A stretch of 34,703 bases of DNA from Deltaproteobacteria bacterium. GTDB lineage: Bacteria > Desulfobacterota > Desulfuromonadia > Desulfuromonadales > JAAYDE01. Of this stretch, positions 16,912-26,339 are shown in pieces. The notes under the pieces were generated by a model. It ran no database searches. It was not told the DNA's origin and saw nothing but the letters and a program-made list of their open reading frames with translations. The number at the start of each line of letters is the position of its first letter. Position 1 is the stretch's first letter. The stretch covers positions 1 through 34,703 of the forward strand of contig JAFGRU010000111.1 in the NCBI GenBank assembly GCA_016934985.1, read 5' to 3'. A program made the translations under genes and the position numbers.

Positions 16912-19900
16912 ATGGATAACCGATTCTTCGAGCAACCCATCCTTAACTCACCTTATGAATATCCATCCTGCCACTGGGAATTAGATGATCAAGGCCAACC
17001 TACCCAGAAAATTATTGAAAAACGCAGGCAGGCTGAATTTATAACGCCTATTCCAAAGCCTCGAAAACGAAAAGTTTCTGCAGCCCAGCAAGATTTTCTT
17101 TTTCAAGATGAAAAAGGTCTATCGACTGAAGAACAACAATACGACCCCACTCCCATCATCAATGATTTGCGGCAGCATGTGAATCAATGGCGCAACCTTC
17201 CTTCTTCCAATGACTGGCAGGTAACACCCGAAACGGCCCGCCTTCTTCAACACTGGCGGCACCACCCTTTTACCGGTATCCGTCCTTTCTTTTGTCAGGT
17301 AGAGGCGGTTGAGACCGCTATCTGGCTTTCTGAAGTAGCGCCCAAGATGAAAGGGGGCAAGAAGTTTCTGGAACATCTTGCCAATGCCAACAACGACGCC
17401 AACCCGGAACTCATGCGTTTGGCTTTAAAACTGGCGACGGGGGCCGGAAAAACCACAGTCATGGCAATGTTGATTGCCTGGCAGACAATAAACGCCGTAC
17501 GGCGCCCTAACAGTAAAAAGTTCACTCGGGGTTTTCTGATCGTGACCCCAGGCCTTACGATTCGTGATCGATTGCGTGTATTGCAACCCAACGATCCGGA
17601 TAGCTACTATCAGAGTCGTGAACTTGTTCCCAGCGACATGATTGGCGAGCTTGAGCGTGCGAAAATAGTCATTACCAATTATCACGCTTTCAAGCTGCGT
17701 GAGCGCATGGAAGTCTCAAAAGGGGGCCGTTCACTCCTTCAGGGTCGGGGTCAGGCTCTCAACACCCTTGAGACTGAAGGACAGATGCTCCAGCGGGTCA
17801 TGCCTGGCCTGATGGGGATGAAAAACATTATGGCGATTAATGATGAGGCCCACCACTGTTATCGAGAGAAGCCCGATCTTGATGATTGTGATGATCTCAA
17901 GGGAGACGAAAAGAAAGAAGCCGAAAAAAATAATGAGGCGGCTCGCCTGTGGATCTCGGGACTGGAGATCGTCAAACGTAAGCTCGGTTTTGCACAGGTT
18001 TTCGACTTATCGGCAACTCCGTTCTTCCTGCGTGGTTCTGGATATGCCGAGGGCACGTTGTTCCCCTGGACCATGAGTGATTTTTCTCTGATGGATGCCA
18101 TTGAATGCGGCATTGTAAAACTCCCACGGGTGCCGGTTGCGGAAAATATTCCGGGTAACGAAGTCCCCATGTTCCGCAATCTTTGGGAACACATTCGCAA
18201 AGATATGCCGAAAAAAGGGCGTGGCAAGGCCAAATTCCTTGATCCTTTGAGCATCCCTGTCAGGCTTCAAACGGCACTGGAAGCCCTCTATGGCCACTAC
18301 GAGAAAACTTTTGCTCTTTGGGATAAGGCGGGCATAAAAGTTCCGCCCTGTTTTATCGTCGTCTGCAACAATACTTCGACTTCCAAGCTGGTTTATGACT
18401 ATATCTCCGGTTTTGAAAAGCCTGTCGGTGAAGATGGCGTGGTCCCACCGCCTTTCGAAGGAAAATTCGAGCTTTTTTCAAATTATGATCAATTTAGCAA
18501 TAAGCTTCCTCGTCCTCGCACCCTACTGATTGACAGTGAACAGCTTGAATCCGGGGAAGGTCTGGATAAGAACTTCCGTGAAATGGCCTCGGATGAGATC
18601 GAGCGTTTCCGCAGAGAGATCATCGAACGAACCGGTGATCGGCGCCAGGCCGAAAATCTCACTGATCAGGAGTTGCTGCGTGAGGTTATGAACACCGTCG
18701 GCAAAGAGGGGCGTCTGGGCGAATCAATTCGTTGTGTGGTTTCGGTGTCCATGCTGACAGAAGGGTGGGACGCCAACACTGTTACCCATGTCCTCGGGGT
18801 GCGGGCTTTTGGCACCCAACTTTTATGTGAGCAGGTTATTGGGCGGGCTTTGCGGCGTCAATCTTACGAATTGAATGAAGAGGAATTGTTCAATGTCGAG
18901 TATGCCGATGTGCTAGGCATTCCCTTCGATTTTACTGCCAAACCGGTGGTGGCACCGCCGCAACCTCCCCGAGAAACCATTCAGGTCAAGGCGGTACGTC
19001 CCGACCGCGACCACCTTGAAATCAAATTTCCACGGGTTGCCGGGTACCGGGTGGAGTTGCCCGATGAACGATTGACGGCTGTTTTCAACGATGATTCCGT
19101 GTTGGAGCTGACCCCCGACCTGGTCGGGCCTTCGGTCACTCGAACTGAGGGGATTATCGGGGAGGGGGTCGATCTAAATCTGATACATACCGGTGATCTG
19201 CGCCGTTCCACCTTGCTTTTTCACATCACCCAGCGTCTCCTTTACACCAAATGGCGTGATCCTGGTGAAGAACCCAAACTTCACCTTTTTGGGCAGCTCA
19301 AACGAATTGCCAAGCAGTGGCTCGATACCTGTCTGGTCTGCAAAGGAGGGACATTCCCAGCTCAGCTCATGTATCAGGAATTGGCGGACATGGCCTGTGA
19401 GCGCATCACCGCTGGAATAACACGTGCGGAAATCGGTAACCGCCCCATCAAGGCGGTCCTCGATCCTTACAACCCAACCGGGTCAACATGTCATGTCAAT
19501 TTTAATACCTCCAAAAAAGACCGGTGGGAAACGGATGCCCGCCGTTGTCATGTCAACTGGGTCATTCTGGACAGCGATTGGGAGGGAGAATTTTGCCGGG
19601 TGGCTGAAGGTCATCCCAAGGTAAAAGCTTATGTAAAAAATCACAACTTGGGATTTGAAGTTCCATATCGCTACGGCTCTGAAACCCGCAGGTATCTCCC
19701 GGACTTTATTGTCCAGATTGATGATGGCCGAGGCGATGACGATCTGCTTCATTTGATTGTCGAAATCAAGGGGTATCGGCGCGAGGATGCCAAAGAGAAA
19801 AAATCGACCATGGAAACCTACTGGGTGCCGGGGGTGAATAATTTAGGCAATTACGGGCGCTGGGCTTTTGCCGAGTTCACGGAAGTTTTTCAGATCGAGT

Positions 19901-19980
19901 CTGACTTTGAAGCCAAGGTCGAAGCTGAATTCAACAAAATGATTGAGGCCGCAACCGGCAAGTCGGGAGAAAAAGGATAA
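16912..19980 (+). CDS. res: Type III-like restriction endonuclease (DEAD/DEAH helicase + PD-(D/E)xK)
   Basis: A 1,022-aa restriction subunit. The helicase motifs are LATGAGKTTVMAM (Walker A, about residue 176), FLIVTPGLTIRDRL, AINDEAHHCY (DEAH box, about 310), FDLSATPFF and MLTEGWDANTVTHVLG, then a motif VI (CEQVIGRALRR). The C-terminus holds a PD-(D/E)xK nuclease: YLPDFIVQIDDG (Asp near 929), then LIVEIKGYR (Glu near 951, Lys near 953). This is the domain order of type III Res proteins, and it resembles the large Res-like group annotated as BPTD_3080-family endonucleases. The ATG follows aggaggg. The methyltransferase starts 5 nt after its stop, which gives the order res-mod, opposite to classical type III loci. 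Confidence 0.88.
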   Translation: MDNRFFEQPILNSPYEYPSCHWELDDQGQPTQKIIEKRRQAEFITPIPKPRKRKVSAAQQDFLFQDEKGLSTEEQQYDPTPIINDLRQHVNQWRNLPSSNDWQVTPETARLLQHWRHHPFTGIRPFFCQVEAVETAIWLSEVAPKMKGGKKFLEHLANANNDANPELMRLALKLATGAGKTTVMAMLIAWQTINAVRRPNSKKFTRGFLIVTPGLTIRDRLRVLQPNDPDSYYQSRELVPSDMIGELERAKIVITNYHAFKLRERMEVSKGGRSLLQGRGQALNTLETEGQMLQRVMPGLMGMKNIMAINDEAHHCYREKPDLDDCDDLKGDEKKEAEKNNEAARLWISGLEIVKRKLGFAQVFDLSATPFFLRGSGYAEGTLFPWTMSDFSLMDAIECGIVKLPRVPVAENIPGNEVPMFRNLWEHIRKDMPKKGRGKAKFLDPLSIPVRLQTALEALYGHYEKTFALWDKAGIKVPPCFIVVCNNTSTSKLVYDYISGFEKPVGEDGVVPPPFEGKFELFSNYDQFSNKLPRPRTLLIDSEQLESGEGLDKNFREMASDEIERFRREIIERTGDRRQAENLTDQELLREVMNTVGKEGRLGESIRCVVSVSMLTEGWDANTVTHVLGVRAFGTQLLCEQVIGRALRRQSYELNEEELFNVEYADVLGIPFDFTAKPVVAPPQPPRETIQVKAVRPDRDHLEIKFPRVAGYRVELPDERLTAVFNDDSVLELTPDLVGPSVTRTEGIIGEGVDLNLIHTGDLRRSTLLFHITQRLLYTKWRDPGEEPKLHLFGQLKRIAKQWLDTCLVCKGGTFPAQLMYQELADMACERITAGITRAEIGNRPIKAVLDPYNPTGSTCHVNFNTSKKDRWETDARRCHVNWVILDSDWEGEFCRVAEGHPKVKAYVKNHNLGFEVPYRYGSETRRYLPDFIVQIDDGRGDDDLLHLIVEIKGYRREDAKEKKSTMETYWVPGVNNLGNYGRWAFAEFTEVFQIESDFEAKVEAEFNKMIEAATGKSGEKG

Positions 19981-19985
19981 AAATA

Positions 19986-22763
19986 ATGGCTAAGAAAAAC
20001 AATATGAAATCCGTTGAGTCGCTTAAGCATGAGGATGCGACACGAAAAAACATCCCGACCGCTGAACATCAGTCGATTATGCATGATGCTGACAAGACCC
20101 CCATCCAGGTGGCCTATGAAAGGCGAAACCGGGACCTCGACCCGCAACTGGTTTGGCGTGGCAAGGATGAGCAGGACTGGTCCGATCTGGTAGTACACGC
20201 ACCGCCGTTGTATATCCAGGAGAAGGTTCACCCCAAGGTCCTAATTGACGATCTTCTTCGTCGGACGGAGGCGGATGAAAAAGCGGATGATTGCCAGTTT
20301 GATCTTTTCTCCGATTTCAACGGTTTGCCGAATGAAGCGGCGAAGACGGAATTCTATCAGCATGAGGCTAATTGGGCAAACCGCATGATTCTTGGCGATA
20401 GTTTGCAGGTCATGGCGTCGCTAACGGAGCGAGAGGGTTTGCGGGGTAAGGTGCAGTGCATCTATATTGATCCCCCTTACGGAATAAAATTCAACTCCAA
20501 TTTCCAATGGTCTACAACCAGCAGGGATGTGAAGGACGGGAAAGTTGACCATATCACCCGCGAACCGGAGCAGGTAAAAGCTTTTCGTGATACTTGGCGT
20601 GATGGGATTCATTCTTACCTGACTTATCTGCGGGATCGTTTGACCGTAGCCAGGGTTTTGCTGACTGATTCTGGATCAATTTTTGTGCAGATTGGGGATG
20701 AAAATGTTCATAGGGTAAGGACGTTGATGGATGAGGTTTTTGGGGATGAGAATTTTGTCTCAGTGATAACAATAAAAAAAACAGCTGTTCAAACAGATTT
20801 GGCAATACCAAGTGTTTCAGATTATTTAGTATGGTTTTGTAAGAAACGTGAAACAATCAAATACCGACAATATTATCTCTCAAAAAATATTGGTGACGCG
20901 GGATCGGAACAATATCGATGGATTAAACGTGATGGCGGGCATTTTGATCGAATAAAATCACAGGATGGATACTCAACTCAGGATTTGTGTCGTCCAGATA
21001 ATTTAACATCGAGTCATGAGTATAGTCGCGGTAAGGAGCCCATATTTTTCCGTGGAAAACGCTATCTCCCCGGTGGCCGGTATTGGTCAACTAGTCCTGA
21101 ATCGATAGAGCGCCTTGGAAAATCAGACCGTCTTCATGCAGGAGGTAAGACGTTAAGTTATATTCGGTTTTTGTCAGACTTCTCAGTGATGCCACTTCTG
21201 AATGTTTGGACTGATACTGGAACAGGTGGTTATGGTGATGATCGTTATTATGTGGTTCAAACAACAACGAAAGTGATTCAGCGTTGTATACTCATGACCA
21301 CTGATCCGGGGGATATTGTACTTGACCCAACCTGTGGATCTGGAACCTCTGCCTATGTTGCTGAGCAATGGGGCCGCCGCTGGATTACCATTGACACCTC
21401 TCGTGTCGCCCTGGCTCTGGCCCGTGCTCGCATCATGGGTGCCCGCTATCCTTTTTACCTGCTGGCGGATTCTCCAGACGGTCAATTTAAAGAAGCTGAA
21501 ATATCTCGTACCGCCCCATCAAGCCAACCCACCCGGAATGATATCCGTCAAGGGTTTGTCTATGAGCGGGTTCCCCACATTACGCTCAAATCTATTGCCA
21601 ACAACGCAGAGATTGATGTCATTTGGGAGAAGTTCCAAAAAAGGCTGGAGCCACTTCGCACCCAGCTTAATAAAGCATTGAAAAAGAAATGGGAAGAGTG
21701 GGGAATCCTCCGCAATACTGAGGAAAAATGGCCTGATTCTGCCAAAAAGCTGCATGCGGAATGGTGGGAGCAGCGTATTGCCCGCCAAAAAGAGATTGAT
21801 GCTTCTATCGCAGCGAAAGCTGATTTCGAATACCTTTATGACAAACCCTATGAAGATAATAAAAAAGTCCGGGTTGCCGGCCCTTTTACCGTAGAGAGCT
21901 TGTCCCCTCATCGTGTCATGGGTGTGGATGTAAACGATGAATTCATCGATTTGGTCGCAGAATCCCAGGATAATTTTGGTCAGGGACAAGACTTCACCCA
22001 GATGATCCTCGAAAACCTCAAAACGGCCGGAGTTCAGCAGGCCCATAAAGAAGACAAAATCGATTTCACATCTTTAACCCCATGGCCAGGTGAGATGATC
22101 TGTGCGGAAGGCCGCTATGTAGAAAGTGGTGATGGGGGAGGTTCCGAAAAACGAGCTGCTGTATTCATCGGGCCGGAATTTGGTACTGTTTCACGTCCTG
22201 ATTTGGTTGCGGCAGCTCGTGAGGCCGGAGATGCTGGTTTTGATGTCCTGGTGACTTGTGCTTTCAACTACGACGCCCACTCTTCTGAGTTTCAAAAGCT
22301 TGGTCGCATTCCCGTATTAAAAGCCCGCATGAATGCTGACCTGCACATGGCTGATGATCTTAAAAATACCGGCAAAGGCAACCTGTTCGTGATCTTTGGC
22401 GAACCGGATATCGATATTTTAGACGCTGAGGACGGGCAAATCAAAGTCAAGGTCAATGGGGTCGATGTGTTCCATCCAAACACCGGCGAGGTACGCAGCG
22501 ATGGCGCAGAAGGGATTGCCTGTTGGTTCATCGACACCGATTACAACGAAGAAAGCTTCTTCGTCCGCCACGCCTATTTCCTGGGAGCTAACGATCCCTA
22601 CAAAGCCCTCAAAACAACCCTCAAAGCCGAAATCAATGAAGACGCTTGGGAAACGTTACACAGCGACACCTCCCGCCCCTTCGACAAACCCAATACCGGT
22701 AGAATCGCCGTGAAGGTGATTAATCATTTGGGTGATGAGGTGATGAAAGTTTATCAAATTTAG
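19986..22763 (+). CDS. mod: Type III-like site-specific adenine DNA methyltransferase
   Basis: A 925-aa beta-class N6-adenine methyltransferase. Motif IV is IDPPYGIKFN (about residue 160), and motif I is LDPTCGSGTSAYVAEQWG (about 445). DPPY before the SAM-binding motif is the order of Mod proteins. The region between them (about residues 235-430) would hold the target recognition domain. It is visibly more AT-rich than its flanks. After motif I lies an unusually long C-terminal extension (about 450 residues) with no motif I can name. The protein is thus larger than typical Mod (about 650 aa). It would protect host DNA from the adjacent Res. A ribosome site (aaaagga) lies within the end of res. 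Confidence 0.88.
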   Translation: MAKKNNMKSVESLKHEDATRKNIPTAEHQSIMHDADKTPIQVAYERRNRDLDPQLVWRGKDEQDWSDLVVHAPPLYIQEKVHPKVLIDDLLRRTEADEKADDCQFDLFSDFNGLPNEAAKTEFYQHEANWANRMILGDSLQVMASLTEREGLRGKVQCIYIDPPYGIKFNSNFQWSTTSRDVKDGKVDHITREPEQVKAFRDTWRDGIHSYLTYLRDRLTVARVLLTDSGSIFVQIGDENVHRVRTLMDEVFGDENFVSVITIKKTAVQTDLAIPSVSDYLVWFCKKRETIKYRQYYLSKNIGDAGSEQYRWIKRDGGHFDRIKSQDGYSTQDLCRPDNLTSSHEYSRGKEPIFFRGKRYLPGGRYWSTSPESIERLGKSDRLHAGGKTLSYIRFLSDFSVMPLLNVWTDTGTGGYGDDRYYVVQTTTKVIQRCILMTTDPGDIVLDPTCGSGTSAYVAEQWGRRWITIDTSRVALALARARIMGARYPFYLLADSPDGQFKEAEISRTAPSSQPTRNDIRQGFVYERVPHITLKSIANNAEIDVIWEKFQKRLEPLRTQLNKALKKKWEEWGILRNTEEKWPDSAKKLHAEWWEQRIARQKEIDASIAAKADFEYLYDKPYEDNKKVRVAGPFTVESLSPHRVMGVDVNDEFIDLVAESQDNFGQGQDFTQMILENLKTAGVQQAHKEDKIDFTSLTPWPGEMICAEGRYVESGDGGGSEKRAAVFIGPEFGTVSRPDLVAAAREAGDAGFDVLVTCAFNYDAHSSEFQKLGRIPVLKARMNADLHMADDLKNTGKGNLFVIFGEPDIDILDAEDGQIKVKVNGVDVFHPNTGEVRSDGAEGIACWFIDTDYNEESFFVRHAYFLGANDPYKALKTTLKAEINEDAWETLHSDTSRPFDKPNTGRIAVKVINHLGDEVMKVYQI

Positions 22764-22830
22764 AGTATAGTAATGATCATACCATTACAGAGTATTTGCG
22801 GGTTTTAAAAGTTTATTCAGGGGATTGGCC

Positions 22831-23826
22831 ATGGCCAAGGCAGACCAGTTAAAAGCATTGTTACAATCACATAGTGAGGGAGACGACCAACGTTTCTACT
22901 CAGTAGCCATGCAGGTTGCCGCCCATGAGGCCAAACAGGGACATGGCAAACTGGCGGAAGAGTTGCGGGCGCTTATCGACAAGGCCAAAAAAGCGGGAAG
23001 TGCTCGGCAGCCAAACCCAAGCCCTATCCCCATTGGTCGCCCGCGTGGAGAGATTGCTGATCTGTTGTCCGTGACCTATCCCAAGTTCCGGCTTGCAGAT
23101 ATGATTCTGGACGAAAACCTTTCGCGGCAAGTCAAGAAGGTCATTCGTGAACAGCGCCATGCTGCGGAACTCCTTTCTTATGGATTGTCTCCAATCAGAA
23201 AGCTGCTGTTAGTTGGGCCGCCCGGCACAGGAAAAACCATGTCGGCATCTGTACTCGCCGGTGAGTTGGGCTATCCGTTATGCCAAATTCGTCTAGATGG
23301 CCTTTTAACCAAATATATGGGAGAAACGGCCGCCAAACTCCGGCAAATCTTTGATGCAACAGCGCAGACTCGGGGAGTCTACTTTTTTGATGAATTTGAT
23401 GCCATCGGCTCACAACGAAGTATGGTCAACGACGTCGGAGAGATCCGCCGGGTATTGAACAGCTTTTTGATCATGATTGAACAAGATACTTCGAACAGCC
23501 TGATTATTGCCGCGACAAATCATCCTGGGATCCTTGATCATGCGCTTTTCCGTCGATTTGATGATGTGTTGCAATATTCCCTGCCGAACAAAAAATTAAT
23601 AGTTGCCCTTTTAAAAGCAAGGTTATCCCACTCCGCAGAAAATATTTCCTGGCAACGTCTGGCAGATCAGGCGGAGGGGTTGAGTTATGGTGAGATAAGC
23701 CGTGCAAGCGAAGAAGCACTAAAGTATATGCTCATCAATAAAGAAACACAGATTACGGAAACAACTGTCAGCGAGATGCTATTTGAGCGGAAAAATATGA
23801 AAGACCGATTGTTGCAGCAAGGATAA
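22831..23826 (+). CDS. ietA: AAA+ ATPase, IetA-like
   Basis: A 331-aa AAA+ ATPase. An N-terminal helical region (about 1-110) precedes the core: LLVGPPGTGKTMSASVLAG (Walker A, about 125-143), VYFFDEFDAIG (Walker B, about 182-192), IIAATNHP (sensor 1) and ALFRRFDDVLQYSLP (arginine finger region). The core belongs to the FtsH/classical AAA group. ATG 22831 is chosen over TTG 22825 because agggga is well spaced before it. It lies 67 bp after mod. Its stop overlaps the protease start by 1 nt (TAATG). An AAA+ ATPase coupled to a subtilase matches IetA-IetS, described first as a plasmid stability module and later as an antiphage system. The assignment rests on gene pairing and motifs. Confidence 0.82.
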   Translation: MAKADQLKALLQSHSEGDDQRFYSVAMQVAAHEAKQGHGKLAEELRALIDKAKKAGSARQPNPSPIPIGRPRGEIADLLSVTYPKFRLADMILDENLSRQVKKVIREQRHAAELLSYGLSPIRKLLLVGPPGTGKTMSASVLAGELGYPLCQIRLDGLLTKYMGETAAKLRQIFDATAQTRGVYFFDEFDAIGSQRSMVNDVGEIRRVLNSFLIMIEQDTSNSLIIAATNHPGILDHALFRRFDDVLQYSLPNKKLIVALLKARLSHSAENISWQRLADQAEGLSYGEISRASEEALKYMLINKETQITETTVSEMLFERKNMKDRLLQQG

Positions 23827-26339
23827 TGGCAGAAAAAAACCAACCCCCCAAAAAACACTTTTTATTAGGGAATCTGGCAGATCCAGAACCATTCAGTCCT
23901 CCCAGAAGATCAATCTCCCCTGTTTCCATACCTGCCCGCGAACGACAGTCACACGGTAATCATTTACTCAGGCAAGTCGAGCAGCTCAAACCTGCCATGC
24001 AAAACGCCAAGGAAGTTCAGGAAGCAGCTGGCCTTGATAAGGATGGTCTTGGGCTGCGGCTTGAGTTTGAGTCCTTCGATGATATTGACCTGGCCATTGA
24101 GAGTCTGGCTCGCGAGCGTTCAGGGATTGAACTGCTGAATGTCAGGCGGGATGAAAACATTACCTTCGCAACTGTCTTTGTCCCGGATGGCAAACTGCTT
24201 CATTTTGAAAAGTTGGTCACCGATTACCTTGGCGAGAGACGAGATAGAAAGGGAAATCTGCGGGATAATTCCAGTCTGGTTAACACCATCAAGGAGATCC
24301 GCGCTGCCAGTCTTCGGGAACTTTGGACAGACGATGAATCAGAGTTCCCTCGGCAGGATGATGAAGTTTTCTGGTGGGAAGTCTGGCTGCCGGTCAGGAA
24401 AGACCGCCAGAAAGTTGTAGAGACCTTTCGTTTTCTGGCAGAAGCGCAGGAGATCAGTCTGTCATCATCTATGCTGGAATTTCCCGAGCGAACCGTGCTA
24501 CTTGCTTACGCTTCCAGAAAAAAAATGCAGCAGTCCATGATGACGCTGAACTCCATTGCGGAGTTGCGGCGCGCTAAAGAGACCGCGGAGGTTTTCGATT
24601 CGTTATCACCGGAGCAGCAACCGGAATGGATTGAAGAGTTGATGAGTCGCTGTGAATATTCTGCTGAAGGCGAAGGCGTTCCTTATGTCTGCCTGCTTGA
24701 TACCGGAGTAAACAATGGGCACCCTCTCATTTTCCATGCACTTGCCGATAGCGATTTGCATACGGTGCAACCCACCTGGGGATTAGACGATCAAGCCGGG
24801 CACGGCACATCCATGGCAGGGTTGGCTTTATTTGGCAATTTGACAGAACCGCTGTTGTCGTCATTACCGATCAATATTCGCCACAGAATCGAGTCTGTAA
24901 AAATAATTCCGCATGATAACGCCAACCACGGGGAAGCCTACCTTCATGGCTACCTGACAAAGGAAGCGGTCAACCGAACAATAATCACCGATGCTTTTCG
25001 CAAACGTGTTTACGGGATGGCTGTTTCGGCTCGTGATAACCGGGACCGGGGACGTCCATCTGCTTGGTCTTCCGCCGTGGACAGTCTGGCGGTGGATGCC
25101 GAGGGCGAAAACGAAATCCCGCGATTGATGATTCTTTGTGCCGGCAATATTGATGATTTGAACGCCTGGCGGGAATATCCGGCCTCCAATTCAAGCGATG
25201 GAATTCACGATCCTGGGCAGGCCTGGAATGCGTTAACCGTTGGCGCGCACACCAACCTTGTGCACATTACCGAAGAAGATGCGGATAACTACACGCCAAT
25301 TGCTCCAACTGGGGGGATTAGCCCTTTCAGTACGACCTCATCAACCTGGCAGAATCACTGGCCGATAAAACCGGATGTTGTGTTTGAAGGCGGCAACGCA
25401 GCAGATGACGGGATCAGCCCTGCATGGATGCCCAGTCTCAGCCTGCTTTCCACCCATCACAAACCGCATGAGCGCCTGCTGACCACCATGAATGCCACCA
25501 GTGCGGCCACTGCTCTTGCTTGCCGTATGGCGGCCCAGTTAATAGCGGTATATCCTCAACTCTGGCCGGAGACAATACGAGCATTGATTGTGCATTCCGC
25601 TCAATGGACGGATGCCATGCTCCAGACTTATCTTCCTGTCGGGAAAAAAGCGAATAAAGGAGATTATAATCATCTCATCCGCCATTGTGGGTTTGGCGCA
25701 CCTGATCTTGATCGGGCTTTGTGGAGCGTTTCCAATTCATTGACCATGGTTATTGAGACTGATTTGTATCCTTTCAAGAAGGAAGATGGCAAAGAGCCGT
25801 CATTGCGAGATATGAATCTACATCGTCTTCCATGGCCGCTTGACGAGCTGGAAAGTCTGGGAGAGATCGAAGTGGAGATGAGGGTTACGTTATCCTATTT
25901 TATTGAACCGAATCCCTCAACCCGAGGTGTACGTACCAGATACCGTTATGAATCACACGGTCTTCGCTTTGATGTAAAAAGGCCGCACGAATCTAAGCAT
26001 GATTTTCGAGGAAGAATCAATTCCCTAGCGATTAATGCAGATGAAGGAAGTAGCAGCGCCGGAGATGACACAAAGTGGTTGATCGGCCCTCAAAATCGGC
26101 ATAAAGGTTCTTTGCATTCAGATGTTTGGAGAGGCCCTGCTGCCGAACTTGCCAGTCGTGGCGTGTTAGCTGTTTATCCAACTCTTGGCTGGTGGAAAAC
26201 ACGAACCTCTCTTGCGAGGTACAATAAAAAGGCTCGTTATGCCTTGATTATCTCCATCCACGCTCCGGAAACGGAGATAGATCTCTATACGGCCGTTGAA
26301 AATCAAATCGGTGTACCTATCACCATTGGAACTGTTTAA
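23826..26339 (+). CDS. ietS: Subtilisin-like (S8) serine protease, IetS-like
   Basis: An 837-aa S8-family peptidase. The catalytic triad is visible: Asp292 in VCLLDTGVNNGHP, His326 in AGHGTSMAG and Ser559 in MNATSAATALA (a variant of the usual GTSMAAP). About 280 residues precede the protease domain and about 270 follow it. There is no signal peptide, so it acts in the cytoplasm. In the IetAS pair the protease is the toxic effector and the ATPase controls it. Its start overlaps ietA and its stop overlaps the RelE-helicase gene, both as TAATG, so all three are translationally coupled. All triad residues are present, so activity is expected. Confidence 0.85.
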   Translation: MAEKNQPPKKHFLLGNLADPEPFSPPRRSISPVSIPARERQSHGNHLLRQVEQLKPAMQNAKEVQEAAGLDKDGLGLRLEFESFDDIDLAIESLARERSGIELLNVRRDENITFATVFVPDGKLLHFEKLVTDYLGERRDRKGNLRDNSSLVNTIKEIRAASLRELWTDDESEFPRQDDEVFWWEVWLPVRKDRQKVVETFRFLAEAQEISLSSSMLEFPERTVLLAYASRKKMQQSMMTLNSIAELRRAKETAEVFDSLSPEQQPEWIEELMSRCEYSAEGEGVPYVCLLDTGVNNGHPLIFHALADSDLHTVQPTWGLDDQAGHGTSMAGLALFGNLTEPLLSSLPINIRHRIESVKIIPHDNANHGEAYLHGYLTKEAVNRTIITDAFRKRVYGMAVSARDNRDRGRPSAWSSAVDSLAVDAEGENEIPRLMILCAGNIDDLNAWREYPASNSSDGIHDPGQAWNALTVGAHTNLVHITEEDADNYTPIAPTGGISPFSTTSSTWQNHWPIKPDVVFEGGNAADDGISPAWMPSLSLLSTHHKPHERLLTTMNATSAATALACRMAAQLIAVYPQLWPETIRALIVHSAQWTDAMLQTYLPVGKKANKGDYNHLIRHCGFGAPDLDRALWSVSNSLTMVIETDLYPFKKEDGKEPSLRDMNLHRLPWPLDELESLGEIEVEMRVTLSYFIEPNPSTRGVRTRYRYESHGLRFDVKRPHESKHDFRGRINSLAINADEGSSSAGDDTKWLIGPQNRHKGSLHSDVWRGPAAELASRGVLAVYPTLGWWKTRTSLARYNKKARYALIISIHAPETEIDLYTAVENQIGVPITIGTV

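Noticed and set aside
22770-22788. Small inverted repeat between mod and ietA as an operator
   Set aside because: The arms are only 6 bp (gtaatg/cattac), which is too short to support a separate regulatory site. It could still be part of an internal promoter.
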